Assembly: GCF_030157465.1 (NCBI RefSeq)
Contig: NZ_JAOAUU010000060.1
Coordinates: 93,265-157,264, forward strand
Length of the DNA: 64,000 nt
Origin: Zoogloea sp.
GTDB taxonomy: Bacteria > Pseudomonadota > Gammaproteobacteria > Burkholderiales > Rhodocyclaceae
Direction: 5' to 3'
How positions within the stretch are numbered: the stretch's first letter is position 1; the number at the start of each line of letters is the position of its first letter. This document shows positions 61,976-64,000 of this stretch, one piece after another. The notes under the pieces are model-generated. The model was not told the origin of the DNA. It saw nothing but the letters and a program-made list of their open reading frames with translations, and did no database searches. Made by a program: the position numbers and the translations under genes.

Positions 61976-62761
61976 TCAGCTGCCGATCAGGCCCGTGGTG
62001 GGCGAACTCGGGCTCGCAGTGTAGAACTTCTTGGGCATGCGCCCGGCGAGGAAAGCCTCGCGGCCCGCCTCGACGCCCTTCTTCATGGCGCCGGCCATCC
62101 TCACCGGATCCTGCGCCAGCGCGATGGCGGTGTTCATCAGCACACCGTCACACCCCAGCTCCATGGCAATGGCGGCATCCGAAGCCGTGCCCACGCCGGC
62201 ATCCACCAGCACCGGCACCTTCACCGCATTGCGAATCAGCTGCACGTTCCAGGGATTCAGGATGCCCATGCCCGAGCCGATCAGCGAGGCCAGCGGCATC
62301 ACCGCCACACAGCCGATGTCCTCCAGCATCCTGGCCTGGATCGGGTCGTCGGCGCAGTAAACCATCACCTCGAAGCCTTCTTTAACCAGCACCTCGGCGG
62401 CCTTGAGGGTTTCAGGCATGTTGGGAAAGAGCGTGTGCGGGTCGCCCAGCACTTCGAGCTTCACCAGCTTGTGGTCGTCGAGCAGCTCACGGGCAAGGCG
62501 CAGCGTGCGGATCGCGTCCTCGGCGGTGTAACAGCCGGCCGTGTTGGGCAGATAGGTAAATTGCGAAGGCGGCAGCGCATCGAGCAGGCTGGGCGCGTTC
62601 GGATCCTGACCGATGTTGGTCCGCCGGATCGCCACGGTGACAATCTGCGCCCCGCTTGCGTCGATGGCCTCGCGCGTCTGCGCAAAATCCTTGTATTTGC
62701 CGGTCCCCACCAGTAGCCGGGAGGAATAGCTCTTGCCTGCAATCGTCAGCAAATCGTCCAT
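61976..62761 (-). CDS. thiG: Thiazole synthase
   Basis: Forms the thiazole phosphate of thiamine from DXP, dehydroglycine and the ThiS thiocarboxylate. The 261-aa TIM barrel shows [33 protein letters not shown] with the Schiff-base region, and the phosphate-binding [16 protein letters not shown] and [17 protein letters not shown]. The ATG at 62761 gives the usual N-terminus; a TTG seven codons upstream is possible. It follows thiS by 72 nt. Confidence 0.95.
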   Translation of the reverse strand: MDDLLTIAGKSYSSRLLVGTGKYKDFAQTREAIDASGAQIVTVAIRRTNIGQDPNAPSLLDALPPSQFTYLPNTAGCYTAEDAIRTLRLARELLDDHKLVKLEVLGDPHTLFPNMPETLKAAEVLVKEGFEVMVYCADDPIQARMLEDIGCVAVMPLASLIGSGMGILNPWNVQLIRNAVKVPVLVDAGVGTASDAAIAMELGCDGVLMNTAIALAQDPVRMAGAMKKGVEAGREAFLAGRMPKKFYTASPSSPTTGLIGS

Positions 62762-62833
62762 CGAAGGGCTAGCCTCATCCAATCAGGGAAATAAAACAAA
62801 CGGGCCGAACAGCCCGCAGCAAACGAAAACCGC

Positions 62834-63061
62834 TCAACCGCCACCCACCGCCACGACAATCTCGAGCCGGTCGCCATCCACCAGCGCGGTGCCGGCGTGA
62901 AGACCTTTCGGCACGATCTCGCCGTTGCGCTCCACCGCCAGACGCTTGCCGGTCAGCCCCATCTCGTCGAGCAGGGCCGCCACCGTAGCCGGCGCCACCA
63001 ACGACCGCGCTTCGCCGTTGATCGTCAGGGAAAGAGTCGGGGAAGAATTCGAAGTAATCAT
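62834..63061 (-). CDS. thiS: Sulfur carrier protein ThiS
   Basis: The 75-aa ubiquitin-like carrier ends VAVGGG; its terminal Gly-Gly is thiocarboxylated to donate sulfur to ThiG. The core LSLTINGEARSLVAPATVAA and GDRLEIVVAV fit the family. The start at 63061 is chosen by length; a longer frame would run into the tRNA gene. No TPP riboswitch is evident in the 69 nt upstream. Confidence 0.9.
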   Translation of the reverse strand: MITSNSSPTLSLTINGEARSLVAPATVAALLDEMGLTGKRLAVERNGEIVPKGLHAGTALVDGDRLEIVVAVGGG

Positions 63062-63130
63062 GGCCAGAAGTTTACCACGCCCACCCGGTTGCCCTCCCCC
63101 CCGCCGATGCGTACAATCCTGGTCTCTCGA

Positions 63131-63204
63131 GCGGGCGTCGTATAATGGTAATACCCTAGCTTCCCAAGCTAGAGCCGTGGGTTCGATTCCCATCGCCCGC
63201 TCCA
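63131..63204 (+). tRNA. tRNA-Gly (anticodon CCC), CCA encoded
   Basis: A full cloverleaf can be folded: acceptor GCGGGCG/CGCCCGC, D-stem GTAT/ATAC with AATGGTA loop, anticodon stem CTAGC/GCTAG with loop TTCCCAA (anticodon CCC), T-stem GTGGG/CCCAT with TTCGATT loop, discriminator T and genomic CCA. Confidence 0.97.
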
Positions 63205-63235
63205 CATCGGATTCCGGCAGGTCGTTGATCTGCAA

Positions 63236-63271
63236 GCAAAAAGGCCAACCTGAGAGGGTTGGCCTTTTTGC
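63236..63271. terminator. Rho-independent terminator after tRNA-Gly
   Basis: GCAAAAAGGCCAACC-TGAGAG-GGTTGGCCTTTTTGC forms a 15-bp stem with a 6-nt loop and T-run, 31 nt after the tRNA. Symmetric enough to work in both directions. Confidence 0.9.
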
Positions 63272-63484
63272 TGTCTGGTCGATATCTGATCACCGCCACA
63301 TCAGACCATATCCTGCCACTTGCGGCCCAGGCATTTTTCCGACAGAACGCCTGGCGCTTTAGTCTAAAGCCGGAACGTGCCGAGGTTCGTGCTTGCACCC
63401 GACTCCGACCGTAGCAAAACCTGCTGTTCGGACACCCTCCGCCGCTCAGCTCCTACGCCAAATCAAGCTGCGGTTCGATGTGGT

Positions 63485-63934
63485 TCATGGTTTTTTCCTG
63501 GCGCGTGGCGCCATGTCGCTGGTTTTCACCCCCGAGTCGGCCTTGGCCTCAACGAGCAGGGTTTTGCAATTGCTGCCGCGCTCTGTACCAAAATCGAGTA
63601 GCGGAATAAGGGCGCCGACACCTGACGAGATGGCGCCCAATGCCACGGCGAGCCCGCCACGGACAATTACGCCGCCCAGTTCTGGCCGCAAGACTGGCGT
63701 TTTGAAAGTACCGGTGATGACGATGGGGCCACGCAACGAGGCGAGGCTGAAGCCTTTTGACTCCGGCACCAGCCGGAGGTGGATAGTCTCGTCGCCGAAG
63801 TTGATGTTGCCAGTGCCAACGATGTTGACCTTGGCGGTATCGAGCAGCATGTCCTTGACGATGAAATCGCCGTCCACGGCCTTGAAATTGCCGACCATGC
63901 AACGAATGGGCACCTGTTTGTCACCGCCGAGCAA
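63485..63934 (-). pseudogene. AsmA-family protein, C-terminal portion only
   Basis: The C-terminal 149 residues of an AsmA-like envelope protein are clear: LGGDKQVPIRCMVGNFKAVD, VNIVGTGNINFGDETIHLRL, PVLRPELGGVIVRGGLAVAL, then a basic end. Intact AsmA proteins exceed 600 aa and start with a membrane anchor. Here the frame is closed upstream by TGA at 63979-63977 and contains no ATG; the first possible start is a TTG at 63934. It is therefore truncated or frameshifted near 63950, unless the sequence carries an error. Confidence 0.6.
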
Positions 63935-64000
63935 AACGAGGAGGGAGTTTGGAGCACCTCGAATAACCCGAGGTTTTCAGCGAACTCCCACCGCACAACG

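Noticed and set aside
62762..63130. TPP riboswitch ahead of thiS/thiG
   Set aside because: I looked for the conserved TPP-aptamer core and did not see it; the intergenic space before thiS is only 69 nt.

Overview
The window is a dense, very GC-rich bacterial chromosome segment with short intergenic gaps and frequent 4-nt start/stop overlaps. Gene content fits a respiratory betaproteobacterium, most likely Rhodocyclales (Azoarcus/Thauera-like). The pointers are haem O/A synthesis, a System I cytochrome c maturation operon, a one-chain indolepyruvate:ferredoxin oxidoreductase, OlsB/OlsA-type acyltransferases, an aryl-polyene pathway, and accB-accC-prmA followed by a zinc-ribbon DUF3426 gene. 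The lineage is inferred from gene content only. I see no phage, CRISPR array or intact insertion sequence; the one possible element boundary is at the extreme right end.

Layout. 0-11 kb: haem O and haem A synthases; convergent GNAT and mpl (murein recycling); an unrecognised nucleotidyltransferase-like gene with a TlpA thioredoxin; then accB-accC-prmA-DUF3426 with a PfkB kinase and a glycine-zipper lipoprotein. 11-13 kb: an OlsB/OlsA-like pair. 12.8-20.2 kb (minus strand): a seven-gene surface-polysaccharide operon (uronate epimerase, glycosyltransferase, exported ATP-dependent DNA ligase, then epimerase / polyprenyl-P sugar transferase / 4,6-dehydratase in the order of Pseudomonas wbpV-wbpL-wbpM, then apaH). 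20.4-27.3 kb: waaA, ubiA/ubiC, recG, ridA and an FAD-linked glycolate/lactate-type dehydrogenase.

27.4-38 kb holds an almost completely overlapped gene train for an aryl polyene (xanthomonadin-type) pigment: ACP, small membrane protein, aryl-AMP ligase, two hotdog dehydratases, LpxL-like acyltransferase, LolA-like carrier, MMPL exporter, polysaccharide deacetylase, ketosynthase, chain-length factor and ketoreductase. A glycosyltransferase and a PlsC-type acyltransferase converge on it from the other strand, and a PAP2 protein lies beyond. This is the most coherent specialised system here: aryl starter activation, polyene elongation, attachment to a lipid-like carrier, and export. UbiC, 4 kb upstream, makes 4-hydroxybenzoate, the likely starter.

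40.7-48.7 kb: DUF3015 and DUF4105 envelope genes, the fused indolepyruvate oxidoreductase, a REP-like inverted repeat pair, a membrane-linked methyltransferase and an orphan ParA-like ATPase. 49-56 kb: complete ccmABCDEFGHI operon. 56-64 kb: a cupin and an exported metallo-beta-lactamase-fold protein, metK with a terminator hairpin inside its leader, two LpxL-type acyltransferases, trmB, thiG/thiS, tRNA-Gly(CCC), and a 5'-broken AsmA-like gene at the window edge.
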